Origin: an uncultured Pseudomonadota bacterium
Lineage (GTDB): Bacteria > Pseudomonadota > Gammaproteobacteria > Burkholderiales > Thiobacillaceae
Length of the DNA stretch: 15,729 nt
Assembly (NCBI GenBank): GCA_903883985.1
Contig: CAISDD010000133.1
Span: 1-15,729 of the forward strand
Direction: 5' to 3'
Positions 6,467 to 14,557 of the stretch are shown here, piece by piece. The first letter of the stretch is position 1; the number at the start of each line of letters is the position of its first letter. A program made the position numbers and the translations under genes. The notes under the pieces are model-generated. The model made no database searches and was not told the origin of the DNA. It saw nothing but the letters and a program-made list of their open reading frames with translations.

Positions 6467-7531
6467 CTAGACAGCGTCCGTAACGGGACGTAGATCGATC
6501 AGCGTCAGCATGTTCCCTTCGGTCTTCACCCGAACTTCGACGACCAGTTTTCCATCCTTGATCTTCTTGCCGTTCCTCTGGTCTTCCGGCAGTTTGTCCA
6601 GGAGGTTCTGCGCGGTGATACCTCCCAGGGGGGGCGTGGTCCGCTTGTCTTCGAGAACCGCCTTGATATTGCCAGTGCTGGGATCGCGGTGCAGCTTGGC
6701 CTTGGCAAAGTTCTGCTGCGCACTCTGGGCCCTGATCTTGTCCAACAAGGGTTTCAGCAAATCCCCTGCCGGGGCGAAATAGCCATAGCCCGCGCGAGTC
6801 TTGGCGCCAACGCCCTGATCGGATAGCGCTTGCTGCAGCAGTTCCTGCGCTGCATCGAGCCAGTGCGTGGGGGCTTCCAGGGTGAACAGGAAAGCACCGT
6901 GCACTCCGACCATGGCGTTGGGCATAGGGCTGTCGAGGTCGGTGGCGGGCACCTCGCCTTCGCTGCCGTAGTAGCCGCTGTGGTGTGGGGTGACAACTTC
7001 GCCGACGAAAGGTCTGTTCTTACCGCTGCCGGGTATCCACCAGGCGTCGTGGAAGGCGACTAGGCCGGACAGGCCCGCTGGATCGCCTTCATCGGCATCG
7101 GTGCCGAAGATTTCGCGCACGGCGGGATGGTCGGGTCCCAAAGCCTGTTCGGCATGGGCGCGCACCACGCCCTTGATGCTGGAGCCAGGCAGGTAGGGCG
7201 TGCCCCAGGTCTGGCTGACGGCGCAGCCGGTTTCCAGCGCACCACCCCCGGCCAGGCCGATGAGCAGCCGGCCTTCGATCTTCATGGTGGCATGGCGGAA
7301 ACGGGTGGTGTCAGCGGTGGCCTTGAGCCAGCGATGGAGGGCGCGGTCGTAGATCGGGGCGGTTGTCATGGCGTAGATGCGGGCGAGATGTTCGGTCTTG
7401 CCGCCCGCACCTTCGTTCTGGCTGTCGGTCTGAACGAAGTCGCTCCAACCACGTTGCAGCATCAGGCCGGGGTGGGCGCTGTTCGCGGTTCTCAATGCTT
7501 CGCGCAAGGCAGTTCTGACGAGTGGGGTCAT
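6467..7531 (-). CDS. cmr6: Cmr6, type III-B backbone/cap subunit
   Basis: The 354-residue protein is a RAMP-fold subunit that, with Cmr1, caps the Cmr4 filament at the 3' end of the crRNA. Diagnostic segments are TPYLPGSSIKGVVRAH (about 111-126) and the glycine-rich GVGAKTRAGYGYF (about 240-252). In typical Cmr6 proteins the second motif is close to the C-terminus; here roughly 100 more residues follow, including a charged, strand-forming segment with KLVVEVRVKTEGN. This tail is an unusual extension of unknown role. The ATG at 7531 overlaps the cmr5 stop as ATGA. It is the last gene of the effector block; the membrane CARF gene starts 43 bases further on. Confidence 0.95.
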   Translation of the reverse strand: MTPLVRTALREALRTANSAHPGLMLQRGWSDFVQTDSQNEGAGGKTEHLARIYAMTTAPIYDRALHRWLKATADTTRFRHATMKIEGRLLIGLAGGGALETGCAVSQTWGTPYLPGSSIKGVVRAHAEQALGPDHPAVREIFGTDADEGDPAGLSGLVAFHDAWWIPGSGKNRPFVGEVVTPHHSGYYGSEGEVPATDLDSPMPNAMVGVHGAFLFTLEAPTHWLDAAQELLQQALSDQGVGAKTRAGYGYFAPAGDLLKPLLDKIRAQSAQQNFAKAKLHRDPSTGNIKAVLEDKRTTPPLGGITAQNLLDKLPEDQRNGKKIKDGKLVVEVRVKTEGNMLTLIDLRPVTDAV

Positions 7532-8052
7532 GCTGCGTTCTCCTCGGTTGTCACCTCCCCGGTGGCGTCGACATTCAGGACACCTTGCACGTAGCGTTTC
7601 ATCCAGCCGCTCGCTTCGAGGGCGCGGCGGGTGAGGTGCATGGTTTTCCCTGTGTCGGCGGCGATAACAGTGGCGTGCAGGGCATCCCGGTTATCACAGC
7701 CCGACTCGTCTGTTTCGCGCAGGACATGGGCCAGGTCGTCCAATAGGGCACGGTGTTCAGCTTTGTTCTTGGCCAGCAGGAAACCGGTGGCCTGGGCGAG
7801 CCCGTTCTGCAGGATCAGCACGGGCAGCTTGTGGGCCAGGGCGCCATAGGTTTTTTTCTCCGGGAAGCCCTGGCGGCGTGCGGCGACGCAATCGTAGGCC
7901 GCCTTGGCGACTCGGTGACTGCGGGGCTTGGCCGTCTCGGCTGTTTGTTCGGTCTGGGGAGCAACAGTCTGAACTGTGCTTGCAGGGGGTGCTTCCCGCT
8001 GTGTCGGGAGCTGCATCTTTCCCTGAGATTTGTTCTGCTTGTCGTATCTCAT
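7528..8052 (-). CDS. cmr5: Cmr5, small alpha-helical subunit
   Basis: The 174-residue product is the small helical subunit that stacks along the Cmr filament. The folded part starts near HRVAKAAYDCVAARR (about residue 47) and contains the expected helices, ending near SGWMKRYVQGV. The first 45 or so residues are rich in Gln, Thr, Pro and Lys and look disordered, which makes the protein longer than usual for the family. The ATG at 8052 overlaps the cmr4 TGA as ATGA; the frame extends further upstream, but only inside cmr4. The stop overlaps the cmr6 start in the same way. Identity rests on the core pattern and on its position between cmr4 and cmr6. Confidence 0.92.
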   Translation of the reverse strand: MRYDKQNKSQGKMQLPTQREAPPASTVQTVAPQTEQTAETAKPRSHRVAKAAYDCVAARRQGFPEKKTYGALAHKLPVLILQNGLAQATGFLLAKNKAEHRALLDDLAHVLRETDESGCDNRDALHATVIAADTGKTMHLTRRALEASGWMKRYVQGVLNVDATGEVTTEENAA

Positions 8053-8918
8053 TTCGAGTCTCCGTTGAGGAAGCGGGTGAGCCCACGACCGACTCCGGCC
8101 TTGCCGCCGATCTGGAGGATCAGACTGGCGGGGATTTTGTTTGTCAGTTCGGCGGCCTTGGCCGTATCGCCCTTCAACCGGGAGTCGGACAAGGCGTATA
8201 CGCCCCAAAGGACCGTTTCTGCAGGCAGGTTCTCCTCGTACCACAGGGCGCCTTTCTTGACGGTGCCGGTCTTTTCGTCAATGGCGATGCGGGCGCGGAT
8301 TTCGGTGGCGGTTTCGGCGAGGAAAGCGAATACCGAATCCGGGAGAACCAGAAAGCGCTGGCACAGATCGTCCTGCGCCTCCTTGTCGTCCGGGTGGATG
8401 GTCTTGGCTATGGCCTGAGCCCAGGCGCTGACGTCGGCACTCTCCTTGGCATCCAGGTCCAGGTCTTCGAGGATGATCTTGTCACCGACCTTGTTCAGGT
8501 TGTCGCAGGCGTGCAGGGCCTGGGTGGCCGCGGGGGTGGGAATGGCGGGCGCCTTGCTCACGTCCCTGGCGTAGCGCCGAAGAACGAACGGGCAGGTGGC
8601 GTAGGCGACGATACCGGCCAGGGCGCGGATAGGCAGCAACAGGAGGTGTGCGTCGCCCACGGCCAAGGCGCCGGCATAGCTGTCGTCGTTGCCGCTGATC
8701 TTGCGTGGACCAAACAAAGACTTTTCCAGATTCTCTGCCGCGTCGCCTGTCTCGCTAGCGAAGTTATCGCGCAGCACGCCGCGCAGCGACGAGCCAGGAA
8801 CGAGGGGCAGGTTGGAGGCGCGATCGCGGGCGATGGGCAGGTCGATAACGCCGATCGATTGACCGGTTCCGCAATGCAGGGCGGAGAGAGCGTGCAGGTG
8901 ATAGAGCTTGGGGGTCAT
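8049..8918 (-). CDS. cmr4: Cmr4, filament subunit and target-RNA endonuclease
   Basis: The 289-residue protein is the repeated RAMP subunit of the Cmr complex, and cuts bound target RNA at 6-nt steps. His15 in SALHCGTGQ and Asp26 in GVIDLPIARD correspond to the positions known to matter in Cmr4, Asp26 being the catalytic one, so cleavage should be intact. The motif LVPGSSLRGVLRDNF (about 39-53) and the C-terminal GGKAGVGRGLTRF are family hallmarks. The ATG at 8918 has AGGA eight bases upstream. It starts 23 bases after the cmr3 stop and overlaps cmr5 by four bases. Confidence 0.97.
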   Translation of the reverse strand: MTPKLYHLHALSALHCGTGQSIGVIDLPIARDRASNLPLVPGSSLRGVLRDNFASETGDAAENLEKSLFGPRKISGNDDSYAGALAVGDAHLLLLPIRALAGIVAYATCPFVLRRYARDVSKAPAIPTPAATQALHACDNLNKVGDKIILEDLDLDAKESADVSAWAQAIAKTIHPDDKEAQDDLCQRFLVLPDSVFAFLAETATEIRARIAIDEKTGTVKKGALWYEENLPAETVLWGVYALSDSRLKGDTAKAAELTNKIPASLILQIGGKAGVGRGLTRFLNGDSK

Positions 8919-8941
8919 GTCGATTTTCCTGTTGAGATGGA

Positions 8942-10051
8942 TCAGGTTTTGGCGGAAGCAGGGTTCCAGGGCTGCGGCAGGGCAAGTCCGAAGCCGTCCA
9001 GACGGTCTTGTGGGGCATCACTGAGCGGCATCAGCCAAAGCTTGGCCAGAGACTCGTCGTCGATGTCGTCGATCACGAACCAGTACACCGCGCCGGCCGA
9101 AACCAACTTACGTCCGGCGCGAGGCTGCTTTTTCACCAAATCCCAGCCAGAATGGGGCTGCCAACGCTCCAGGGCGGCAGCGCGTAGCGTCAAGCCCCTG
9201 ATTTCTGGCGGCAGCCAGCCTTGGGCAAACAGCGCAGGAGTTAACAAGGTTAGGCTCAGTCCAGCGGCTTTGCGAATGTCGGCCACTAGCGTGGGTGGCA
9301 GGCTCGGCCACAACGGCGTGTCGAGGACGCGGATGGCCGATAGCCGCCGTTCACCGCCCAGCGTGATGACACCAGGGTGGATGTCACCAGCAAGCTGGCC
9401 GACCACACCGATGGCCACTTCCGGGAATGCCTTGTTTTTGGATGTGGCTTGCCAGAATCCCATTCCTGCGGTCTGAAACAATTTTCCGGCTTCCGATGCC
9501 TGACTCTCTCGTTGAATGCCGACATGGGTGCGAATGTCATCGGCAATCGGCGACCAGCCATGGGTCTCGATCTGATCAATAGAGGGCTCGACATGACCGG
9601 CACGCCAAGCCAACAGGTCGTCCAGCGCCCACCAGCGCGGGCCAGGTGCGGGTTTGCTCTTAACCAGCTCGGTGAGTTGTACCGGCAGCAGTCCTGCATC
9701 CGGCAGGTCGCACCCTTCGCCCTCGCTCAAGGCCATCGGCGCAACACGGCACAGGCGCTTCGGCGCTTTGCCATCCGTCCAGAAATACAAGGCATCTGCC
9801 GGCTTGGGCACCAGCAGCCCGGCAGGCTGCCCATTCGCATCCAGCTTGACTGGCAAGGGCCCAGCTACCGCAATATTAGCCAGTTCGAGACCATAGGCTT
9901 TGCCGCTGCTATCTGCATGAGCCGTGCGCAGGGCACCCGCCAGGGTTGAGGGCGGTGGAAAGCGCGCCGCATCGGCTCCGGCCTGTTCGTCGAAAGGCCG
10001 ACCGGAACGGATGACCAGGGGGGCTTTGGGTTCGATGAGATAAGTTTTCAT
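8942..10051 (-). CDS. cmr3: Cmr3, crRNA 5'-handle-binding subunit
   Basis: The 369-residue protein is the Cas5-like subunit that pairs with Cmr2 and holds the 5' handle of the crRNA. The start YLIEPKAPLVIRSGRPF and PPPSTLAGALRTAH (about 32-45) are typical of Cmr3. I chose the ATG at 10051 because GAAGGA lies eight bases upstream; a second in-frame ATG at 10066 overlaps the cmr2 stop as ATGA and would add five residues, so both are possible. Length is normal. It belongs to the unbroken cmr operon, just before cmr4. Confidence 0.96.
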   Translation of the reverse strand: MKTYLIEPKAPLVIRSGRPFDEQAGADAARFPPPSTLAGALRTAHADSSGKAYGLELANIAVAGPLPVKLDANGQPAGLLVPKPADALYFWTDGKAPKRLCRVAPMALSEGEGCDLPDAGLLPVQLTELVKSKPAPGPRWWALDDLLAWRAGHVEPSIDQIETHGWSPIADDIRTHVGIQRESQASEAGKLFQTAGMGFWQATSKNKAFPEVAIGVVGQLAGDIHPGVITLGGERRLSAIRVLDTPLWPSLPPTLVADIRKAAGLSLTLLTPALFAQGWLPPEIRGLTLRAAALERWQPHSGWDLVKKQPRAGRKLVSAGAVYWFVIDDIDDESLAKLWLMPLSDAPQDRLDGFGLALPQPWNPASAKT

Positions 10052-10062
10052 GATGTCGTCCT

Positions 10063-11868
10063 TCATCCCAGCACTCCAAGGTCGGTTTGTGTCCGCGCCG
10101 ACAGCCAGCGGGCGATGATGAGTTCGTCGGCGAGTTGTGAGAGTCCCACCTGTTCGGCGCGCTGGGTGACCAGGGCCTTCATCTCCTTTCGCAATTCGCC
10201 CTCGCCGCCCCGTTGGCGGGCGCGGTCGAGTGTGCGGGCCAGTTCGGCGGCATGGATGCTGGGCGGCTTCGTTCCCCCCTCCTTTGCCCAGTCAAGCCGC
10301 AGGGCAATGGCGCGCAGGTCGTAGCCGAGGCGGGAGGGACACATGTTGGTCCGATACGCCGAAACGAAGTCCTGCAAGGTCTGGATGCCAACAGGGTCGT
10401 CCCAGCGGCAACGCCAAGGCATCTCTGCGCCGGAACGGACACCGAGCTGAATGGCCAGCGCATTGCGCGGCCTCACTGCGCCATCCCCTTTGGCCAGTTT
10501 TTCCGCTGCGTCGGCACGCGCGCGCAATTTGCCAAGCGGCTCAACCACATGGCCAATACCCAAGCCGACCGAGAAGGTGGGTCGATTTGTTTCAGGCACG
10601 CCCAACTCCGCCGCCACCTCGTTCAACGCCGCCTTGAAGGTTTCCGCCAGTTTCTGAGCGCAGGCTACTGCGTTTTCCAGCGGCAACAGCGCCAGCACGT
10701 CGTCGCCCCCAGCATAGATGGCATGGCCGCGATAGACGCGCACAATGCCACGCACCGATTTGGCGAAGCCGTGCAAAGCCTTGGAAATTGCGCGCGACTG
10801 ATTTGCGTTTGTTGCCTTGTCCAGCAGTTCGCCCATGCGATCGCCGTCAGCCTTGAGAATGACAGCGTAGGGGACTGGCTCGTCTAGGCCGGTCAGCGCC
10901 GTACGCAAGCCTTTCAGTTTCTCGCGATCTGTAGCGTCGATGTCCTTGGCAGCCAAGGCGTTATCGAGCCGGAAACCGAAAACCAGTTGAGCGTCGTAAG
11001 GCAGGTTGGCGTAAATCCCTGCGTTGCCTTTAGCGCCGGTCGCCAGTCCGGATTCAACCAGCGGCGCATAGGCGACCTTAATGCGGTCGCGCTGTTCCGG
11101 TTCCAGTGTTTCGATCCACGGGTCGGCCGCGATGCGGGAATAGGCGGTGAACTGGTCGATGTTGCCTGCCATGCGCTTGGCGATACCCAGCGCATCAAGT
11201 TCCTCACCCCCGTTCATGCCCAGTTTGCGTAACGCGGATTTGTGCTGGCCCTGTTCGCGGTCTTTGCGAGAGAGATGGATCACCGACTCTCGCGCACCAT
11301 CGAGCGAGGATTTGGGAATGCCAAACCCCAACCCATTCGGTTCGATTGCAGCAGGCACGAAATTTCGCGTGGCCTTGCGAGCAGCCAACAGCCCGCCCAG
11401 TCGATTGGCGGCAACCGCATAGCCGCCTTCATCAATTTCTTCCCAGGCGGCGAAAGATTCGAGAATGTCATTCATCTGGGCCTGCCAGATGTTTTCATGA
11501 AACGGCAGGCTACCCAATTTGTTTTTGGCCTGATTGCACAATACGGCGAGGCGGTCAGCCGCTGCCTGCTTTGCGCCGTCGAGCAAGCTGCGCACTGCGG
11601 CGCCATTCTCGGCATCTACCTCAGCGCGCAAAATGTTGGCGATATTGGCATCGTCGTCTTTGGGTTTATCCGATGGAGCAAGTTCTTCATCGGGCATATC
11701 CGGACAAGGAAAGATCAGCTTCGCCTTTCCTTTATGCAAGGACCGCGCAGCGGCCTTGGAAGCTTCCGCCAGCAGCCACGAGCCGCACCACAGGTCGCGC
11801 GTGCGCCGCGCCGCCTCGATCAGGCTTTGCACTGGTCCTAGGGAGAGGGTGACGAGATAGGTGTTCAT
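10063..11868 (-). CDS. cmr2: Cmr2/Cas10, large subunit and cyclic oligoadenylate synthase, no HD domain
   Basis: The 601-residue protein starts directly with LVTLSLGPVQSLIEAARRTR, the beginning of the first palm-like region. The N-terminal HD nuclease domain present in some Cas10 proteins is absent. Palm residues are intact: Asp341 and Asp343 in KADGDRMGELL, and GGDD at 387-390 in IYAGGDDVLALLPL. GGDD is the site that makes cyclic oligoadenylate from ATP when target RNA binds. So this complex should signal but not cut DNA by the HD route. The ATG at 11868 is one base after the cmr1 TGA. The C-terminal helical part is of usual length. Neighbouring CARF and ring nuclease genes agree with an active synthase. 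Confidence 0.97.
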   Translation of the reverse strand: MNTYLVTLSLGPVQSLIEAARRTRDLWCGSWLLAEASKAAARSLHKGKAKLIFPCPDMPDEELAPSDKPKDDDANIANILRAEVDAENGAAVRSLLDGAKQAAADRLAVLCNQAKNKLGSLPFHENIWQAQMNDILESFAAWEEIDEGGYAVAANRLGGLLAARKATRNFVPAAIEPNGLGFGIPKSSLDGARESVIHLSRKDREQGQHKSALRKLGMNGGEELDALGIAKRMAGNIDQFTAYSRIAADPWIETLEPEQRDRIKVAYAPLVESGLATGAKGNAGIYANLPYDAQLVFGFRLDNALAAKDIDATDREKLKGLRTALTGLDEPVPYAVILKADGDRMGELLDKATNANQSRAISKALHGFAKSVRGIVRVYRGHAIYAGGDDVLALLPLENAVACAQKLAETFKAALNEVAAELGVPETNRPTFSVGLGIGHVVEPLGKLRARADAAEKLAKGDGAVRPRNALAIQLGVRSGAEMPWRCRWDDPVGIQTLQDFVSAYRTNMCPSRLGYDLRAIALRLDWAKEGGTKPPSIHAAELARTLDRARQRGGEGELRKEMKALVTQRAEQVGLSQLADELIIARWLSARTQTDLGVLG

Positions 11869-11869
11869 G

Positions 11870-13108
11870 TCAGTTTCCCTCTGCGAAGAATTTCATGAAT
11901 GCCGTAAGAGGGTCGTCGCCTCGCAACGTGCCATTCGCATCGACCATTGGGCCAGGGTGAAGCCACTCGTCTTGGGTATTTTTCGGACAAATGTACTTTC
12001 CGATCTCGTTGTTCCGGCACCAAGCAGAGTGCCATGAATGTGGCGTTTTCCCGGGCAAATTCTTGTAGCGGAGTTCCTGCCTCAGAGCGGCTATCCAAGT
12101 TGGCAACAAAAGAGCCGTCGCATGCCATTGGCCGTCGATGAAACCGGGACGGAGAATCAATGGGCTCGCCATTCTTTCGCCTACCTTTGGCAATAGTTCT
12201 GTCCATGCTTTATTAGGCTCGGATTGCTTGTGAAAATCGAAAATAATGGGCAAACCAAAAGCTGCTCGTGGAAAGGCGTTCTTCGATTCGTGCTTGGGAA
12301 TGTGCTGCCCGTTATCATTCATCCCGGTATCACGGCGAAGTTGGTCGGGTTCAGGCCAATAACTTCGCCCAGGTCGATTTCCCTGACCAGAACTTCGAGC
12401 GAATCCGGGTCCCTGCCGAAATTTTTGTAATTTTTCAGCGGACTGCTTCCAAGCATTCAGAGCGAAAGTTGTAGGTTGCAGACTTGCGATCTTGCAGTTG
12501 GCTTTAGAAATAATTGTATCGGGGACCGAATCTATAGATAACGCCTCGACCATAACGGCACCAAAACCCCGCCTTGTTCTGGCGCCAACACCACCAAAAT
12601 TGGCCCACCAACGCAAGGCGGCATTGACTTGGTCTGCCAATTCGTCAGCGCATCTAACCCCAATGGAAAACTCGTAGCCCTCTTTCAACCACATCTTGGC
12701 TCCATTGTTTGCAGCCGCACCATAGGCATATTTGATCGTATTGCCATATTCATGTTGATCCGACTGGACGAGCTGGTTATCCGTAACGCCAGAGCAAATG
12801 ACCCTGATATTTACTTTGCTCGCCATCGGCCCTTCCTTGCCGATTCCGCCCCAGATTTCCTTCTCACACCGAAACATCTCTGTCGACGATGCGAAAGGTC
12901 CGCAGGCAATCCGCCACCAGAAGCGCAACTGGCCGCGTATTGAGCTGGCGCGGATGGGCATCTGTCGATCCACTTCACCAGTCTTGACACCGCCACCGTA
13001 CATGGGTGTGACCAGTTCGCAGGAATAGGTTTTCCAGTCGTCCGATTTACCGACTTGCTGGCGCAGTGTTTCCAACAGACCCTCCGGTGGGGCTGTGCCT
13101 TTTCTCAT
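11870..13108 (-). CDS. cmr1: Cmr1, 3'-end capping subunit of the Cmr complex
   Basis: The 412-residue protein shows the Cmr1 motifs TPMYGGGVKTGEVD (about 34-47), SSIRGQLRFWWR (about 55-66) and GGVGARTRRGFGAV (about 172-185). Cmr1 sits at the far end of the complex near the 3' end of the crRNA and helps target binding. The ATG at 13108 has GAGGAG eight bases upstream. The stop is one base before the cmr2 start. The coding sequence is visibly richer in A and T than its neighbours: hand counts of 60-base lines gave about 40-55 % GC here against about 75 % in part of cmr2, which hints at a separate history. The long C-terminal half has aromatic-rich segments but no further motif that I recognise. 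Confidence 0.95.
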   Translation of the reverse strand: MRKGTAPPEGLLETLRQQVGKSDDWKTYSCELVTPMYGGGVKTGEVDRQMPIRASSIRGQLRFWWRIACGPFASSTEMFRCEKEIWGGIGKEGPMASKVNIRVICSGVTDNQLVQSDQHEYGNTIKYAYGAAANNGAKMWLKEGYEFSIGVRCADELADQVNAALRWWANFGGVGARTRRGFGAVMVEALSIDSVPDTIISKANCKIASLQPTTFALNAWKQSAEKLQKFRQGPGFARSSGQGNRPGRSYWPEPDQLRRDTGMNDNGQHIPKHESKNAFPRAAFGLPIIFDFHKQSEPNKAWTELLPKVGERMASPLILRPGFIDGQWHATALLLPTWIAALRQELRYKNLPGKTPHSWHSAWCRNNEIGKYICPKNTQDEWLHPGPMVDANGTLRGDDPLTAFMKFFAEGN

Positions 13109-13154
13109 TGCTCATTCTCCTCGTGAGGTTAAAGATTTACTTTTATGGGTGGGT

Positions 13155-14060
13155 TCACCGACTCAGCAAGGCATAGCTGCCGCATCCCATGGTGGTCTTC
13201 TGTCCCACGCCCAGCCACTGGCCCCAATGGAGCAGAGCGTGTTCGTGTTCGATGCCAGTGGATGGATAGATCAGGTCGCCGACGATGCCGGGGATGGGCA
13301 GGGTGCGACGGCCGGCCGGGGCTTCGCCCGACGCGCTGCGTGGGGTGGCGGTGTATTCCCATTCGATCTGCTGCGCTGGAGTGGCGGCCGGCGTCAGGGG
13401 TTCGATCTGGTGGGCGGCATCTGGCGCGGTCCAGTTTGGCGGCAGCCCCAGTGCGTCGGCCAATTCCGGTTCCAGGATGCGCATGCGGTCGGCAATGGAA
13501 TCCAGTACCGAGCCCAGGCTGGGCCAGGGCAGGCCCGTGGCCAGGCGTTCCCGCTCGCGCTGCGCCTTGCGCGAGGCCAGGAGCAAGGGGGAGCGGAAGG
13601 AGAGGCGATGAAGGTGGCCAGAACCCTGGCGCTCCAGCGGCGAGATGTCGCAGTGGACCGATGGCCGCATCAGCGGAGAGTCGAGTAACCGGCCCTCTTC
13701 CAGCAAGGCGGCGGTCTCACTGCCCGGGTGGGCGCACCAGGCTTGCTCGATCTGGATCTGCCGTGCGTTGAGGCCGCAGGCTTGTTGCGCCAGGAGTGCG
13801 CCCAGAATTTCCCGTGAGGCTGTGGCCGCCTGGCCATAGAGGATGACGGCGAAGCGCAGCCGGTCGCCGCTGGGCGCGCCGATGGGCGGCGGCAGGATCA
13901 TGAAGTGAGCGGGCAGGTCCGGGCCGTTCGGGCGCAGGATGGGGAGTAGTTGGGGCGCATGGTTCTTGACCCCCCCTTCGACGAAACCATGGAGGACTCC
14001 GCCGAGATGAACCGGCAGAGGGTTGCGGCCCGGACCGACATGAAGGTCCAGGGTCAGCAT
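13155..14060 (-). CDS. cas6: Cas6 endoribonuclease, crRNA precursor processing
   Basis: The 301-residue protein has the C-terminal Cas6 pattern: VGDLIYPSTG (about 260-269), a tryptophan-rich strand HWGQWLG, and the glycine-rich loop GVGQKTTMGCGSY (284-296) that contacts the repeat RNA. Cas6 cuts each repeat to leave an 8-base 5' handle, here expected to be GATGGAAC. His24 in GGVLHGF and His35 are candidates for the general acid; I cannot choose between them. I placed the start at 14060, where ATG overlaps the exonuclease stop as TGATG; the open frame to 14225 runs inside that gene. It precedes cmr1 by 46 bases. The RT-Cas1 of this locus lacks a fused Cas6 domain, so this is the only Cas6 in view. 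Confidence 0.88.
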   Translation of the reverse strand: MLTLDLHVGPGRNPLPVHLGGVLHGFVEGGVKNHAPQLLPILRPNGPDLPAHFMILPPPIGAPSGDRLRFAVILYGQAATASREILGALLAQQACGLNARQIQIEQAWCAHPGSETAALLEEGRLLDSPLMRPSVHCDISPLERQGSGHLHRLSFRSPLLLASRKAQRERERLATGLPWPSLGSVLDSIADRMRILEPELADALGLPPNWTAPDAAHQIEPLTPAATPAQQIEWEYTATPRSASGEAPAGRRTLPIPGIVGDLIYPSTGIEHEHALLHWGQWLGVGQKTTMGCGSYALLSR

Positions 14061-14545
14061 CAGCACGCGGGGTTTGCCTTTACATAAGCCAGCAACCACT
14101 GCCAGCGCGCCTGCGCATTGCGCGCATCGTCCAGTGCGTTGTGCAAGCCGCGATCTTGTAAGGGAAAAGCCGGGGCGCCGAGTTGGAGCCGCCATTGTTC
14201 GATGTCCATCGCCAGATAGGGCCACCCTTCAGGCCAATCGGTGAGTGTGCCGAACAACTGGCGCAGCACGATCCAGTCATATTCCCCACAATCCGCCCAG
14301 AACTCGGGCGTACCACCCTGTCGGAAGAAGGTGTCCAGCTCCTGCCGGATGAGTCGGCGGGACTTCATTTGTACGTCGCCCAACTGCTGGATTACGTTCT
14401 GTTTGAGCCAGTCCGTGGCGTGGTTTGAGTCATATTCCGCGGACACAGCGTAATACTCGCGCCCATCTTCCGCCACGATCCCGATGCTGATCAGTTCGAC
14501 GGTGTGACCGTCGTCGTGGAACTCGGTGTCGAACCAGTATCGCAA
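14060..14545 (-). CDS. Rv2179c-like DEDDh 3'-5' exoribonuclease
   Basis: The 161-residue product closely follows the pattern of mycobacterial Rv2179c, a DEDDh-family 3'-5' exoribonuclease: it opens with RYWFDTEFHDDGHTVELIS and continues VAEDGREYYAVS. Catalytic candidates are Asp6 and Glu8 (motif I), Asp90 in GEYDWIVL (motif II), and His135 with Asp140 in HNALDDAR (motif III, the H-x4-D form). All are present, so activity is likely. The start is TTG at 14545, supported by AGGAG six bases upstream and by the family's usual N-terminus. The stop overlaps the cas6 start as TGATG, so the two are translationally coupled. A role in trimming crRNA 3' ends, or in preparing RNA fragments for RT-Cas1, is my inference. 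Confidence 0.9.
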   Translation of the reverse strand: MRYWFDTEFHDDGHTVELISIGIVAEDGREYYAVSAEYDSNHATDWLKQNVIQQLGDVQMKSRRLIRQELDTFFRQGGTPEFWADCGEYDWIVLRQLFGTLTDWPEGWPYLAMDIEQWRLQLGAPAFPLQDRGLHNALDDARNAQARWQWLLAYVKANPAC

Positions 14546-14551
14546 GGTGGT

Positions 14552-14556
14552 CTCCT
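14552..14556 (-). promoter_or_regulatory. Ribosome-binding site deciding a TTG start
   Basis: AGGAG on the minus strand stands six bases before TTG at 14545-14543 and lies in the 12-base gap after the nuclease stop. It supports the rare start codon of the exoribonuclease. Confidence 0.75.
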
Positions 14557-14557
14557 G

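Noticed and set aside
7878..9476. 532-residue plus-strand frame
   Set aside because: It lies opposite cmr3, cmr4 and cmr5 and shows no recognisable domain.
14061..14225. N-terminal extension of Cas6
   Set aside because: The extra 55 residues would lie wholly inside the exoribonuclease gene. The TGATG overlap marks the better start.
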